DNA from: Azospirillum tabaci
GTDB lineage: Bacteria; Pseudomonadota; Alphaproteobacteria; Azospirillales; Azospirillaceae
Length of the DNA stretch: 50,158 bases
Direction of reading: 5' to 3'
Assembly (NCBI RefSeq): GCF_014596085.1
Contig: NZ_JACCJY010000042.1
Coordinates: forward strand, 1-50,158
Of the stretch, positions 50,077 to 50,158 are shown in pieces (the stretch's first letter is position 1; each line of letters begins with the position of its first letter). Made by a program: the position numbers and the translations under genes. Under the pieces are notes generated by a model, which saw nothing but the letters and a program-made list of their open reading frames with translations, had not been told where the DNA came from and did not search any database.

Positions 50077-50158
50077 ATGTCCGTGAAGGTAGCGATCAAC
50101 GGTTTTGGCCGTATCGGCCGTCTGGTTCTGCGGGCCATCTACGAGAGCGGCCGCAACG
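50077..50158 (+). CDS. gap: glyceraldehyde-3-phosphate dehydrogenase (5' part, runs off the window)
   Basis: Only the first 27 codons are present. MSVKVAINGFGRIGRLVLRA includes the NAD-binding GFGRIGR glycine loop (residues 9-15) of type I GAPDH, the glycolytic and Calvin-cycle enzyme. GGAG lies 6-7 nt before the ATG. The reading frame is open to the window edge. Confidence 0.92.
   Translation, partial: MSVKVAINGFGRIGRLVLRAIYESGRN

Overview
The window looks like a chromosome or chromid segment of a high-GC alphaproteobacterium, most likely Azospirillum or a close Rhodospirillales relative. The signs are the dense GC-rich coding style, a phaE/phaC/phaA/phaB cluster with divergent phaR, many c-di-GMP and chemotaxis-type signalling proteins, and an IS5-family scar. 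The genus is an inference, since no rRNA is present.

Layout. 0-4.3 kb holds a minus-strand hexuronate operon (GntR regulator, uxuB, uxuA) with a palindromic operator at its head. 4.6-10 kb holds a periplasmic sensor-like protein, a PAS-PAS-GGDEF-EAL protein, a CHCC zinc-finger protein, an ABC ATPase and a lipoprotein hydrolase. A tRNA-Arg(CCG) at 10.1 kb is the integration site of an 8.9-kb integrative element (10140-19116), bounded by a 62-bp direct repeat of the tRNA 3' end. The element is more AT-rich than its surroundings. It carries a tyrosine integrase, a three-gene operon that fits an ABC-three-component (ABC-3C) conflict system with an alpha/beta-hydrolase effector, an internally deleted IS5-type transposase, a protein with family-A polymerase-like palm motifs, a PD-(D/E)xK nuclease-like protein and a small HTH-like protein.

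19.2-35.6 kb is core-like: two membrane proteins, polA, a CheR-PAS protein, two stand-alone CheB methylesterases with zinc ribbons, a hybrid histidine kinase, ychF, a stand-alone EAL protein, a NUDIX hydrolase and a LysR-MFS block. 35.69-35.96 kb has no convincing protein gene but shows several stable helices ending in a strong intrinsic terminator, so it is a candidate structured RNA. 36.1-40.6 kb is the polyhydroxyalkanoate (PHA) locus. phaE-like, phaC, phaA and phaB lie on the minus strand, phaR diverges, and a CTGC-N4-GCAG site lies between them. phaE-like and phaC overlap by about 236 nt in different frames.

41-50 kb holds a glutathionylspermidine-synthase-like protein with altered ATP-grasp motifs, a two-domain glycosyltransferase, a cobalamin riboswitch ahead of a CbiM-type metal permease, a probably Tat-exported Fe/Mn superoxide dismutase, tRNA-Ala(GGC) and tRNA-Leu(CAG), an MscS-family channel and the first codons of gap. 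Family assignments come from motif reading only; no database search was possible.
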